This document shows positions 49,801 through 57,567 of a stretch of DNA of 59,805 bases, one piece after another. Every line of letters starts with the position of its first letter. Position 1 is the first letter of the stretch. Both the position numbers and the translations under genes were made by a program. The stretch spans positions 1 through 59,805 of the forward strand of contig ONMA01000016.1 of NCBI GenBank assembly GCA_900318815.1, read 5' to 3'. Source of the DNA: an uncultured Prevotellaceae bacterium. GTDB lineage: Bacteria; Bacteroidota; Bacteroidia; Bacteroidales; Bacteroidaceae. The notes beneath the pieces were generated by a model, which saw nothing but the letters and a program-made list of their open reading frames with translations, had not been told where the DNA came from and did no database searches.

Positions 49801-51790
49801 CGAGGTCTACGCCGTGGAGTATAAGAAGAAGGCTTCGTCCTTCTCTGTTGGCAGCGACTCTGTCGCTGCTGCCCGCCGCATCGCCGCTACCGAGTACTTC
49901 CGCGTGAATCCCCACCGCCTGAACCTCGGTGTCATTGGCCTTGCTCTCAGCACCGCCTCTGGCAAGCAGATAGCACTGAAGGAACTCACCGACATTCGTC
50001 AGGAACTGAAACTCTACGACGGCATCATCAATTCGCACTTCGCGGTCGACGGTTCCCCCGTCGATGTCACCACCGCTGCCCTGCAGGACAGGGATGCCGT
50101 GCTCTATCGTATTAAAACCCCGTTACTGAAGGATGGCCGCGCTACCGTGGCCATCCGTTTTCCTTATCCCACGGGCAAGCATGCCGATGCTGCCGCCGAC
50201 TGGACGAAGCCTGAACGCCACACTTCCCGCATCGTCAGCAGCACCGGCCATTCCGCTCTCATTGAGCATCGACTTGACAGCACCACCTATTATCTACAGC
50301 TGCGCTGGCAAGCCAATTCTACCCTCACCGAGGTAGCTTCCCACCATTTCTGTCTCACCACCACCGACCCCGTGCTGGCTTTCGAGGCCGAGTATATAGC
50401 ACAGCCACAGGCCTCCTCGGAGGCAGAAGAAGAGACCTTGGTCTTCGACCAGCAGCTTCGCTCCGTCATCCGTTCCTGGAACCGCTGGTGGCAGGAGGGA
50501 GCTATTGTCGACTTCTCCCGCTGTACCGACCCTCGCGCCAAGGAGTTAGAGCGTCGTGTCGTTCTCTCTCAGTACCTCACCCAGATCAACTGCGCCAACA
50601 ATATGCCGCCGCAGGAGACGGGCCTCACCTACAACTCCTGGTTTGGCCGTCCGCACTTGGAGATGACGTGGTGGCATGTAGTCGACTTCGCCCTCTGGAA
50701 CCGCCCGCAGGTGGTAGCCCAAGTCCTCGACTGGTACAACAATATTGCCTACCCCGTGGCTAAGCAGATAGCCCGGCGGCAGGGCTTCAAGGGCATCCGC
50801 TGGATGAAGATGACCGACCCCTGGGCTGGCGAAGCCCCGTCGAACACCGGTTCGTTCCTCATTTGGCAGCAGCCACATTATATCTATCTGGCCGAAGAGA
50901 TGTATCGAGCCAACCCCTCATCCGAGACCCTTCAGAAGTACGCTCGTCAGGTGGAGGAAACCGCCGAGTTCATGGCCTCCTTCGCGCTCGCCGCTACCTC
51001 CGTCTCCGTCGCGGTCGCGGTCGACGGTTCCCCCGTCGAAACCCCCGCCCCAAAGACCTACTCCCTCCAAGGCGCAACTTCCATGCAGGAATCCATGTCG
51101 AAGGATTTCTCCTTCAACCATCCCTTCGAATTGGCCTATTGGCACTACGGCCTCACCGTGGCCAATGACTGGCGCGAGCGTCAGGGTCTGCCCCGTCATG
51201 CCGAGTGGGACAGGATTGCCGCCAACCTCAGTCCGCTTCCTATGAACGACGGTATCTATACCGCTGGCCTGCCCAAGGGGAAGACCGCCGGCCTCACAGC
51301 TTTCGACCCCTTCGATACAGTAGGTGGAGGCTCTGCCTCCGCCATCTCCACCGAGACCTTTGCCGAGAAGTCGCGTAGAGACCATCCTGCCGTCCTTGGT
51401 CCTTTCGGCCTTCTGCCTTCCCGTTCCGTATGCTGCGACGCTGTTGCAGCCCGGCGCACCCTCGCCTGGGTGATGCAGCACTGGAACTGGCCCACCACGT
51501 GGGGATGGGACTACGGTATGGTGGCCATGGCTGCCGCCCGCCTTGGTCAGCCCTCAACGGCTCTTGATGCCCTGCTTATAGACACGCAGAAAAATACTTA
51601 TTTGAAGAACGGCCATAACTTCCAGACTGCCGACCGCCTGCGTATCTACCTCCCTGGCAATGGTGCCCTGCTCACAGCCGTAGCCATGATGTGTGCCGGC
51701 TGGGACGGCTGCGCCCAGCCCCACAACCCCGGTTTCCCTCAGGACGGAACCTGGGATGTCCGTTGGGAGGGCTTGCAGCGCATGCAGTAG
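46895..51790 (+). CDS. Three-part secreted pectinase: GH28, GH105 and a third glycosidase-like domain
   Basis: A 1631-residue protein with signal peptide (MKQTFRLLLLCLLIPSLALA). Part 1 (about 45-465) is a GH28 polygalacturonase: NTGDDCIAIKSGRN (about 285), GHGGVVIGSE (about 320), LRIKTN. Part 2 (about 490-870) is a GH105 unsaturated rhamnogalacturonyl hydrolase: WLDGIFMGLP (catalytic Asp, about 611) and HCWGRAQGWYSMAL (about 688). Part 3 (about 890-1631) has a large N-terminal beta region and an alpha/alpha-barrel-like region (YNSWFGRPHLEMTWWHVVDFALWN, WMKMTDPW, NTGSFLIWQQPHYIYLAEEMYR), like six-hairpin glycosidases but unassigned. Together they could cut galacturonan, process the unsaturated ends and trim a branch. 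Two in-frame hairpins (50045, 51020) encode VDGSPV. Confidence 0.88.
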   Translation: MKQTFRLLLLCLLIPSLALAKEWDDAMYKQIEKSILLPQLSDKEYSIVKFGAKPEATAVQNQKAIQKAIDKCSKKGGGRVVVPAGEFRTGAITLKSHVNLVLSEGAVLKFVFQPELYPIVETSWEGLECYNLSPCVYACKAVDVAITGKGTIDGGGSRDTWWPWCGAAKFGWKEGMVSQKLEARPRLLQNGEDGVPMRDEKGQPTAQRTFTAKDGLRPQLVNFVDCQRVLIEDVTLLDSPFWVIHPYRSTDITVRGVHINNDGPNGDGCDPESCDRVLIENCYFNTGDDCIAIKSGRNRDGRERGMPSQNIIIRNCEMKNGHGGVVIGSEISGGCKNVFAHDCVMDSPNLDRVLRIKTNSCRGGIIENINMKDIKVGQCGESVVKINLDYEHNEICCRGNYPTVRNVNVENVTCEKSKYGVQIIGLEEDTYVYDINVRNCRFNGVKQGNFQSGKVRDVRFDNLFVNGSLVLQQKPYKHYSEWMTYSEMQRTPQSYLLDFSTKPKWSYVMGIELEGMLDTYLRYGDQKIMDYCKLYTDTMINGQGDIRGFNILDYNLDNIRTGHFVTRMYQQLPEKKNLLAMHTMMKQLQDQPRTVKDKVYWHKAIYAYQVWLDGIFMGLPYRCLTAPITTSAKEAKKGAVTKIYDDAVNQLTITYNRTLDPKTGLNRHAYDENRNMFWADKATGLSQHCWGRAQGWYSMALIEVLDALPEDYARRSEVIDLLKKDLDAVLKWQDKQSGVWYQVMDQPGREGNYLESTCSSMFAYVLLKAYRKGYVGTKYRDAGIQAYRGIINHFIRVNADKTISLTQCCAVAGLGPGISPEVEAALKKINPKAKAKENTRRDGSYAYYLSEEIRDNDAKGLGPFLWASLEMEQMGYDVDNLMQPIDRLAVVSRNNPVITEADPLASLTVGNGHFATTVDVTGLQSYPFEYEAGVPLTAMSDWGWHKFENTAGLTPAESQKTFDLGHGHPEVYAVEYKKKASSFSVGSDSVAAARRIAATEYFRVNPHRLNLGVIGLALSTASGKQIALKELTDIRQELKLYDGIINSHFAVDGSPVDVTTAALQDRDAVLYRIKTPLLKDGRATVAIRFPYPTGKHADAAADWTKPERHTSRIVSSTGHSALIEHRLDSTTYYLQLRWQANSTLTEVASHHFCLTTTDPVLAFEAEYIAQPQASSEAEEETLVFDQQLRSVIRSWNRWWQEGAIVDFSRCTDPRAKELERRVVLSQYLTQINCANNMPPQETGLTYNSWFGRPHLEMTWWHVVDFALWNRPQVVAQVLDWYNNIAYPVAKQIARRQGFKGIRWMKMTDPWAGEAPSNTGSFLIWQQPHYIYLAEEMYRANPSSETLQKYARQVEETAEFMASFALAATSVSVAVAVDGSPVETPAPKTYSLQGATSMQESMSKDFSFNHPFELAYWHYGLTVANDWRERQGLPRHAEWDRIAANLSPLPMNDGIYTAGLPKGKTAGLTAFDPFDTVGGGSASAISTETFAEKSRRDHPAVLGPFGLLPSRSVCCDAVAARRTLAWVMQHWNWPTTWGWDYGMVAMAAARLGQPSTALDALLIDTQKNTYLKNGHNFQTADRLRIYLPGNGALLTAVAMMCAGWDGCAQPHNPGFPQDGTWDVRWEGLQRMQ
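50045..50064 (+). repeat. In-frame VDGSPV hairpin, copy 1
   Basis: TCGACGG/CCGTCGA stem with loop TTCCC, encoding VDGSPVD at residues 1051-1057 of the three-part pectinase. Identical at 51020 and 53543. Confidence 0.85.
51020..51039 (+). repeat. In-frame VDGSPV hairpin, copy 2
   Basis: The same 20 bases, encoding VDGSPVE at residue 1376 on. Flanked by Ala/Val-rich low-complexity codons (SVSVAVAVDG). Confidence 0.85.
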
Positions 51791-51824
51791 CTTGCTGGTA
51801 TTAGCCTTTCATTCGTTCTGTGTA

Positions 51825-51845
51825 GGCTGCGGCTCTGCCGCAGCC
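51825..51845. repeat. Perfect GGCTGCGGC/GCCGCAGCC hairpin
   Basis: A 9-bp stem and TCT loop between the two pectinase genes, 35 bases before the next ATG. The following bases are not a T-run, so it is a weak terminator, and may be an RNA stability element. Confidence 0.7.
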
Positions 51846-51880
51846 CCCATCAAAAAAATCATCTAAACACCCAAAGTAAT

Positions 51881-54244
51881 ATGAAGAAATTCCTATCAAC
51901 CCTCGCCTTCGCAGTCTTGACATTGGCTGCTCAGGCCCAAGCCCCTGCCTTCCCTGGTGCCGAAGGTCATGGCCGCTACACCGCAGGTGGACGCGGTGGC
52001 AAGATTGTCCACGTCACCAATCTTAACGACTCTGGCACAGGCTCTTTTCGTCAGGCCGTGAGTGGTTCCGACAAGAAGATTGTCATCTTCGATGTCGCAG
52101 GTGTCATTGCCCTGACAAGGGATGTCAGTATCGGGGCCAACACGACAATTCTTGGCCAGACGGCTCCTGCTCCGGGCATCACCCTGCGCTACTTTACCGT
52201 CAACCCCGCTGGCAACAATATTGTCATGCGCTTCATCCGCATTCGCCGTGGAGAGGAGAAGGATGTCAACGACGGTGCTGATGCCTCTACGGCACGCCAC
52301 TATACGGGCATGATGCTCGACCACTGTTCGTTCTCTTGGTCTATTGATGAGGTGGCCTCGTTCTATGACAACAATAACTTCACCATGCAATGGTGTACGG
52401 TGGGCGAAAGCTTGAACAATGCCGGACATGAAAAGGGTGCCCACGGATATGGCGGTATCTGGGGCGGAAAGCTCGCCTCCTTCCATCATAACCTCATCTG
52501 CCACGTCAACAACCGTTCGCCCCGCTTCAATGGTGCCCGTTACGACTGGACTGGCTATACCAGCAACAAGCTCTATAGCCAGTACAACTGGGAGAATGCC
52601 GTGCAGGCCGAGAGCGTGGACTTCCGCAACTGTGTGGTCTATAATTGCGGCAATGGCTGTTATGGCGGTCCTGGTGGTGGCTATGTCAACATGGTCAACA
52701 ATTACTACAAGACTGGTCCGGCAGGCTCTACCAGTCGCGTGACCAACATCTCAATAGCCAACAGTACTTCGGCCTCTGGCTATGAGAAATACTGGAACAT
52801 GACCAGTCGCTACTATATCAAAGGCAACCGTGTGAACAGCAATGAGAACTACGACTGGACCAACGTTGCATACGACTCAGGCGTGCAGACCATCAATGGC
52901 GAACGTTATACACTCGACCCCAACCACTATTATGGCAGCAGTGTGACATACGTGAAGAACTCGGCAGGCAAAGACTGCGTGAAGATCAAGCTCGACAGTC
53001 CTGTTGATGCTGGTGAGGTGACTACTCATACTGCCGTGAAGGCTTTCGACAAGGTACTAAGCTATGCCGGCGCATCGCTCAGTCGCGACAACGTGGACGA
53101 ACGCTATATGACTGAAGCCAGGAACGGTACGGCTACCTATAGCGGATCAGTGACAAAAAAAGCCGGACGAATCGACAAGGTGAGCGATGTACAGGGCTAT
53201 ACTGAGGCCAACTTCCCCACGGGCAACCGTGAGGCAGGCTTCGACACCGATGGCGACGGCATACCCGATGCGTGGGAGACCGCCAACGGCCTGACCCCAA
53301 ACAGCGCTGCTGATGCCCAGCTCTATACCCTCGACCCGAAGAAGTACTACACTAACATTGAGGTCTACGCCAACTCACTCGTGCAGGACATCATGCTCAA
53401 CGGTAATGCCGACGCCATCGAGAGCGGGTACGCAGGTGTCTCACCTGCGGTACAGGAGTACTATCCCGCCTACACCAAGGAAGACGGGACGAAGGTGGAG
53501 GCCATCAATGGCGGCGGTCAGCCCGATGATCAGGGGAGCACGGTCGACGGTTCCCCCGTCGACGTTATCTGGACGATGTCCGACGGCGAGGCCCAGCCCG
53601 CCTACGCCTTCTCGTCGCCCATCGGCGACCTGCTCGAAGCCCCTGCCGTCAGCATCGGTTCGCACTTGCGGGTGAACGGAACGAAGAATGTGGGTTTTCC
53701 CATGACGCTCTTCACCATCACCGACGAGTCGCAGGACAACGAGTCCACTGATGACAATGCCGTGCGCTTCACTCTCACGCCGAAGGTGAACTGTCTGTTT
53801 CAGCCTACGCACGTGTCGTTCAATGTCACCCGCTTCGGCACCGACCATGGCCGCTTTCTGGCTTATTGGCTCTACGACGACGGCACCCGCATCGAGATAG
53901 TGCCCGACCAGTTGGCGCAGCGCGACAATGCTACGCCCAAGTACTCCACCGTCGACGAGGATGTGCAGGGCAAGACCACTGACAAAGCCTCCTCGCTGGT
54001 CATCCACCTCTACGACATTCCCTACAACGCCAACACCAAGAACATGGGCCTGGCCAACGTCATCATCTCGGGTAAGGCTGCATCCAGCCTTTCGGCCATC
54101 ACTACGCCCGTCGGTCGCGTTTCCTCCACCGAGTATTTCAACTTGCAGGGCATGCGTGTGGCCAAGCCCTCGCAGGGCACCTATATCTGTGTCAACCGTC
54201 TGGCAGACAACACTAAAAAGAGCCGTAAAGTGGTGTTGAGATAG
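51881..54244 (+). CDS. Secreted PL1-type pectate lyase with C-terminal sorting-like tail
   Basis: A 787-residue protein with signal peptide (MKKFLSTLAFAVLTLAAQAQ). The N-terminal half is a parallel beta-helix like PL1 pectate lyases of Bacteroidetes: AFPGAEGHGRYTAGGRGGKIVHVTNLNDSGTGSFRQAV, FDVAGVIAL, and MLDHCSFSWSIDE. A DTDGDGIPDAWE calcium motif (about residue 455) ends the domain. A C-terminal domain follows, with the tail STEYFNLQGMRVAKPSQGTYI...KSRKVVLR that resembles T9SS sorting domains. Encodes two in-frame hairpins (53428, 53543). It follows the three-part pectinase by 90 bases and probably shares its transcript. Confidence 0.85.
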   Translation: MKKFLSTLAFAVLTLAAQAQAPAFPGAEGHGRYTAGGRGGKIVHVTNLNDSGTGSFRQAVSGSDKKIVIFDVAGVIALTRDVSIGANTTILGQTAPAPGITLRYFTVNPAGNNIVMRFIRIRRGEEKDVNDGADASTARHYTGMMLDHCSFSWSIDEVASFYDNNNFTMQWCTVGESLNNAGHEKGAHGYGGIWGGKLASFHHNLICHVNNRSPRFNGARYDWTGYTSNKLYSQYNWENAVQAESVDFRNCVVYNCGNGCYGGPGGGYVNMVNNYYKTGPAGSTSRVTNISIANSTSASGYEKYWNMTSRYYIKGNRVNSNENYDWTNVAYDSGVQTINGERYTLDPNHYYGSSVTYVKNSAGKDCVKIKLDSPVDAGEVTTHTAVKAFDKVLSYAGASLSRDNVDERYMTEARNGTATYSGSVTKKAGRIDKVSDVQGYTEANFPTGNREAGFDTDGDGIPDAWETANGLTPNSAADAQLYTLDPKKYYTNIEVYANSLVQDIMLNGNADAIESGYAGVSPAVQEYYPAYTKEDGTKVEAINGGGQPDDQGSTVDGSPVDVIWTMSDGEAQPAYAFSSPIGDLLEAPAVSIGSHLRVNGTKNVGFPMTLFTITDESQDNESTDDNAVRFTLTPKVNCLFQPTHVSFNVTRFGTDHGRFLAYWLYDDGTRIEIVPDQLAQRDNATPKYSTVDEDVQGKTTDKASSLVIHLYDIPYNANTKNMGLANVIISGKAASSLSAITTPVGRVSSTEYFNLQGMRVAKPSQGTYICVNRLADNTKKSRKVVLR
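53428..53453. repeat. In-frame GTACGCAGGTG/CACCTGCGGTAC hairpin
   Basis: An 11-bp stem with a 3-base loop and one bulged base, encoding YAGVSPAVQ in the pectate lyase. Confidence 0.75.
53543..53562 (+). repeat. In-frame VDGSPV hairpin, copy 3
   Basis: The same 20 bases as at 50045 and 51020, encoding VDGSPVD at residue 555 of the pectate lyase, in a different gene but the same frame. Confidence 0.85.
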
Positions 54245-54248
54245 ATAT

Positions 54249-54341
54249 ATGCCCCGTTACACTGTGATGTCTCATACATCGAAGTGTAACGGGGCATTCC
54301 TTGGGGTGTGACGGAATATTCGCTTGGGTGTGACGGAATAT
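54249..54341. repeat. Second 22-bp-periodic GTGTAACG inverted array
   Basis: GTGT cores at 54282, 54304 and 54326 are exactly 22 apart; the opposing ACAC core is at 54257-54260 in CCCCGTTACAC, which pairs with GTGTAACGGGG. The units GTGTGACGGAATATTCGCTTGG match those at 28963-29143. It is in the gap behind the pectate lyase stop. Confidence 0.8.
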
Positions 54342-54380
54342 GTAACTATTTCCATTGTTTTATCATACCATTTTTTTTGA

Positions 54381-54412
54381 GCTATAACTATATCTATTTT
54401 GTGACTTATAGC
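54381..54412. repeat. GCTATAA...TTATAGC flank, left
   Basis: GCTATAA (54381-54387) and TTATAGC (54406-54412) form a palindrome. An equivalent pair, 31 bases long, flanks the other side of the ATPase gene (55956-55986). Confidence 0.6.
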
Positions 54413-54442
54413 CAAAAAACTCTGGAGCAATATCAATAGATA

Positions 54443-55882
54443 TTAACGCAAATCTGCAAATAAATGTTCCAAGTTAACAGTCTGGTCTATAACTCCTGCA
54501 TTTGCATTAAACTTTAAACCCCATGGCGTAACCAATGTCGTGTGCAAAGCATATCGTGTTTTTGTTACACTGCGGAATGTAGAACAACGCTCACGCAATT
54601 CTTTACTATATTTAGGCGTAATCTCATAATCGTATGCCGAATATTTCATTTCACAGATATTGATTACTTTGTCACGACGAGTTATAAGCATATCTATCTG
54701 CGCTCCGGCAGTGTACTGGTCACCTGCAAAACGCCAAGAACTCACTTCAGTTTGTACACCAGTAATGCCCAGGGCTTGTTTAATTTGTGGAGTATGCAAT
54801 AGACATACTTGCTCAAATGCGATACCAGTCCATGCGCGTCTTGACGGACTATCGATAAGATTTGTCCAATGATGTTCGTCTTTACCATTATATTTCTCTA
54901 CAAATCTTTTATAGAAAAGGACGGATAGGTCTGTAAGTTGATACAACGCATCACGTTCCTTCTTGCCGAACGCACTATATTTTCTTATAAAATCGCAACT
55001 AACAAGATTTTTCAGTGCTTTAGTGAGTGTCCCATTTGCACTTACTTTAGCCTGTGTCGCTATCTCCTGACGAGAGATACCCATATTCTTCTTGCTTATA
55101 GCATCTACAATACGCATATAGAAATCAGAATCCTTGAACAATGACCTAAAGAGAAATTCATATTCATTATGAAGTGGAGCACCTTCACAGAAATACATTT
55201 CGTCAATATTCGCATCAAGACTCAGATTTTTCTTCAACATATTTAGATAAAGAGGGATACCTCCCAAAACCATATAAGCGTCAAGAATAAGTGAACGATC
55301 CCAATCTACCCCATTGAATTTCAATAAGGCTTCTGATTCGCACAGATTAAATGGAGCAAGATAAATACGTTCTGTTGTACGGTTATAAAGACCTCCTTTA
55401 CCGCTTATAAATTTGTCAGTCATCCATGTCGTAGCACTTCCGCAAACAATCATCTTTAAGTTGTTCTGTGTAGATCCCCAACTATTCCAAAACCATTCGA
55501 ACGCTTTGAGAAACTGCCCAGATGGAACATCGAACCAAGGCAATTCGTCAAGGAAGACAACGATGCGTTTTTTACGCAGTCCCTTTAAATAGTCGCGTAA
55601 GGCAGTGAACGCATCCATCCATGTTTTTATGGAAGGGAGAGACTTTCCATTTTTGGAATTCTGACGGAGCATATCACAGAACGCATCCAGCTCATTCTGG
55701 TGGTTGCCTTCAAATATTCCTGTAGCGTAATAGTCAAACTTTCCATTAAAGAATTCCTTTACGAGAAAAGTCTTGCCGATGCGCCTACGTCCATACACAG
55801 CAACCAGTTCTGCTCTATTAGAATCCAAAACAGAACTCAGTTGCTCAAGTTCCTTTTTCCTTCCAATAATATTACGTACCAT
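54443..55882 (-). CDS. ATPase with DUF234-like nuclease C-terminus
   Basis: A 479-residue protein of the archaeal-type ATPase family (PF01637). Walker A is GRRRIGKT (31-38), Walker B RIVVFLDELPWF (about 106-117). The N-terminal ATPase is followed by a winged helix (ISRQEIATQAKVSANGTLTKALKNLV) and a DUF234-like C-terminus with QIDMLITRRDKVINICEMKYS (about 405-425), which fits a PD-(D/E)xK nuclease pattern (D...EMK). Low GC compared with the pectinases and palindromic flanks suggest a mobile cassette. Function is not known; a defence role is one option. Confidence 0.75.
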   Translation of the reverse strand: MVRNIIGRKKELEQLSSVLDSNRAELVAVYGRRRIGKTFLVKEFFNGKFDYYATGIFEGNHQNELDAFCDMLRQNSKNGKSLPSIKTWMDAFTALRDYLKGLRKKRIVVFLDELPWFDVPSGQFLKAFEWFWNSWGSTQNNLKMIVCGSATTWMTDKFISGKGGLYNRTTERIYLAPFNLCESEALLKFNGVDWDRSLILDAYMVLGGIPLYLNMLKKNLSLDANIDEMYFCEGAPLHNEYEFLFRSLFKDSDFYMRIVDAISKKNMGISRQEIATQAKVSANGTLTKALKNLVSCDFIRKYSAFGKKERDALYQLTDLSVLFYKRFVEKYNGKDEHHWTNLIDSPSRRAWTGIAFEQVCLLHTPQIKQALGITGVQTEVSSWRFAGDQYTAGAQIDMLITRRDKVINICEMKYSAYDYEITPKYSKELRERCSTFRSVTKTRYALHTTLVTPWGLKFNANAGVIDQTVNLEHLFADLR

Positions 55883-55918
55883 AACATTTGACTTTTAATG
55901 GGTACAAATGTACAAATA

Positions 55919-56095
55919 TTAATTCAAACAGACGCTAAAATCACGAAAAATATGAGCTATAAGTCTAAAAAAACATGAATTATAGCCCAACATATTATAT
56001 ATGTTTGCCAGATTCCAACCCTTCTTGAACTCAATCCTGTTGGACTCTATCTTCTGCTTGTTCAGAAGGTCTTCTATGTTTATTGCCAGTGCCAT
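55919..56095 (-). pseudogene. Truncated AlbA-type ATP-binding gene
   Basis: A 58-codon frame. Its first 33 residues (LLNKQKIESNRIEFKKGWN) match the N-terminus of Bacteroidetes AlbA_2/ATP-binding (DNA-binding) proteins. After NIYNM the match ends and unrelated codons follow to a stop. The expected next residues (for example a serine-rich AFANDF motif) are missing. A promoter box (TAACTTTG, reverse complement 56180-56187) precedes it. It looks like a gene cut by insertion of the ATPase cassette, with the rest deleted. Confidence 0.7.
55956..55986. repeat. GCTATAA...TTATAGC flank, right
   Basis: GCTATAA (55956-55962) and TTATAGC (55980-55986), the counterpart of 54381-54412. It lies exactly where the truncated gene loses similarity. 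Confidence 0.6.
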
Positions 56096-56232
56096 ATAAT
56101 ATGTAACGTTTTCTATTCCTGTCTATTGTTGCTTGTAACAAGGAACTAATGGAGTCAGACCGCCTAAGTTCTATTGCTGCAAAGTTACGACTTTTTCCTT
56201 TTTCAAAACACATTCGTTTTTCTTTCGAGGAC

Positions 56233-57567
56233 TCACAGATTTTCCGTGAGTGTGGGTTCGTCCCTCTGTGAACACATGACATCAGTATTCAAAGTTGGCA
56301 ATGGGACTGCAATCCTATGAAAGTTCCAAAAGCAGCAGTCTTCCTCAGTCAGAAATTCTTCCAGTTGTTTTCCTTTAAATGGATTATCTATCTCGCCTTC
56401 TATGGGATAGATAATTACACAAGGAATATTGGATTCAGATTTATTTGGGAATATCCGTTTGTCACGGCTATACCCACTTAACTGCCGTACAATATATGTG
56501 TCGATATTACTATGCCCAAAACGTGGTATGTATTTGGTGTCCAACACTATCCGTGGTGAGTAGCATACAAAGTCAGGATAGCCAGAATAACCATGCACCT
56601 GATAGTGTATTTTGTTACCGTATGCCTCGCGGAGCAACCCTAAGACATAGTGCTCGTAAAGCATAGCCATGTCAATCCAAAAGACAGGACTGTATTCTTC
56701 CTCGGCAGTTGTGATGTTAGTGATACTGTAGTCATAACGATGTAATATCATTTGTGCCAACTTGATGGCATCGTCGTACTGCCTGAATATTTTGTGATGC
56801 TTAATGGCCTTGACCTCCCAGACTTCTATCTGGTCGCCGACATTGGCAAAGGCCGACAAACATTCATGTACGGTGTGTTGTAATGGGAGCAAACTTTCTG
56901 ATATACCTGCTACCTGCAATATCTGCTGTGAGAACAACAGGGCTTTCTTTATCAGCCGATTCTCTACGGTGTCTTCCGAGTATTCCTGGTATCGGCAGAA
57001 AACCTTGTCAAAGCGTTTCTTCTGTACGTTTATTCGCTCGTTGCGGAAGATGGCTATATGTCCCTTTACTTTTTTTAGATTGTCTTCTCGCTGTACGTAA
57101 TCTTTCTTTAAGCCTCGCTTAGCAATGTCCTTGACTATCGAAAGAAAATGAACAACAATAAGCGGACTCAACACACTTTTAAGCTCGGGTGCTTTTATAC
57201 GTGGCTGCTCCGTATCAACCTCGTATATCTTTGAGAAATCCTTGGATTCTATTCCGCTATTGAAGCACACGCTGAATATCTTCAAGAAGTCAATATGCTC
57301 GCAACCATGCTTTGTGGTGACGACAAGGGGCATGGTTCTTGCCTCGTCGAACCACTGTGCACCGATGACGTATGAAGCATAATAGCCAGATTCTGTTACC
57401 GCCGGTTGGTCTGTTTCCGAATTGTTTTCTGCGTTGAAGTTGTTGCGCCACTGCCACTGGAAGAACCATCTTTCCAGACCTTTACTTTGGCCTGGCAAGC
57501 GCATCCCTTCGCCCCAATACTCTTGGAAGGCTAAAGAGTCATACGGTATCTTTTCATGTTCGCGCAT
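56233..57567 (-). CDS. mcrC: McrC-like nuclease subunit of a type IV restriction system
   Basis: A 444-residue protein of the McrC family. An N-terminal region (ISFF-like KIFSVCFNSGIE) precedes a middle helical domain and a PD-(D/E)xK nuclease core, with PDFVCYSPRIVLDTKY (about 330-345) carrying Asp and Asp-x-Lys. It is coupled to mcrB: its ATG (57567-57565) overlaps the mcrB stop in TAATG. Together they would cut modified DNA with GTP hydrolysis. The C-terminus ends inside ordinary sequence; no other defence gene lies next to it. Confidence 0.85.
   Translation of the reverse strand: MREHEKIPYDSLAFQEYWGEGMRLPGQSKGLERWFFQWQWRNNFNAENNSETDQPAVTESGYYASYVIGAQWFDEARTMPLVVTTKHGCEHIDFLKIFSVCFNSGIESKDFSKIYEVDTEQPRIKAPELKSVLSPLIVVHFLSIVKDIAKRGLKKDYVQREDNLKKVKGHIAIFRNERINVQKKRFDKVFCRYQEYSEDTVENRLIKKALLFSQQILQVAGISESLLPLQHTVHECLSAFANVGDQIEVWEVKAIKHHKIFRQYDDAIKLAQMILHRYDYSITNITTAEEEYSPVFWIDMAMLYEHYVLGLLREAYGNKIHYQVHGYSGYPDFVCYSPRIVLDTKYIPRFGHSNIDTYIVRQLSGYSRDKRIFPNKSESNIPCVIIYPIEGEIDNPFKGKQLEEFLTEEDCCFWNFHRIAVPLPTLNTDVMCSQRDEPTLTENL

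Noticed and set aside
47726-50038. A 770-codon minus-strand open frame in the pectinase gene
   Set aside because: Antisense of clear GH28 and GH105 domains; its composition is that of a mirror frame.
46895-54244. A full polysaccharide utilisation locus
   Set aside because: Two pectinases are present but no SusC/SusD-like pair or dedicated sensor is visible in the window.
56031-56282. An 83-codon minus-strand frame overlapping the mcrC end
   Set aside because: It crosses the mcrC 3' end and a promoter box, has no recognisable domain, and the frame of the truncated AlbA-type gene is better supported.
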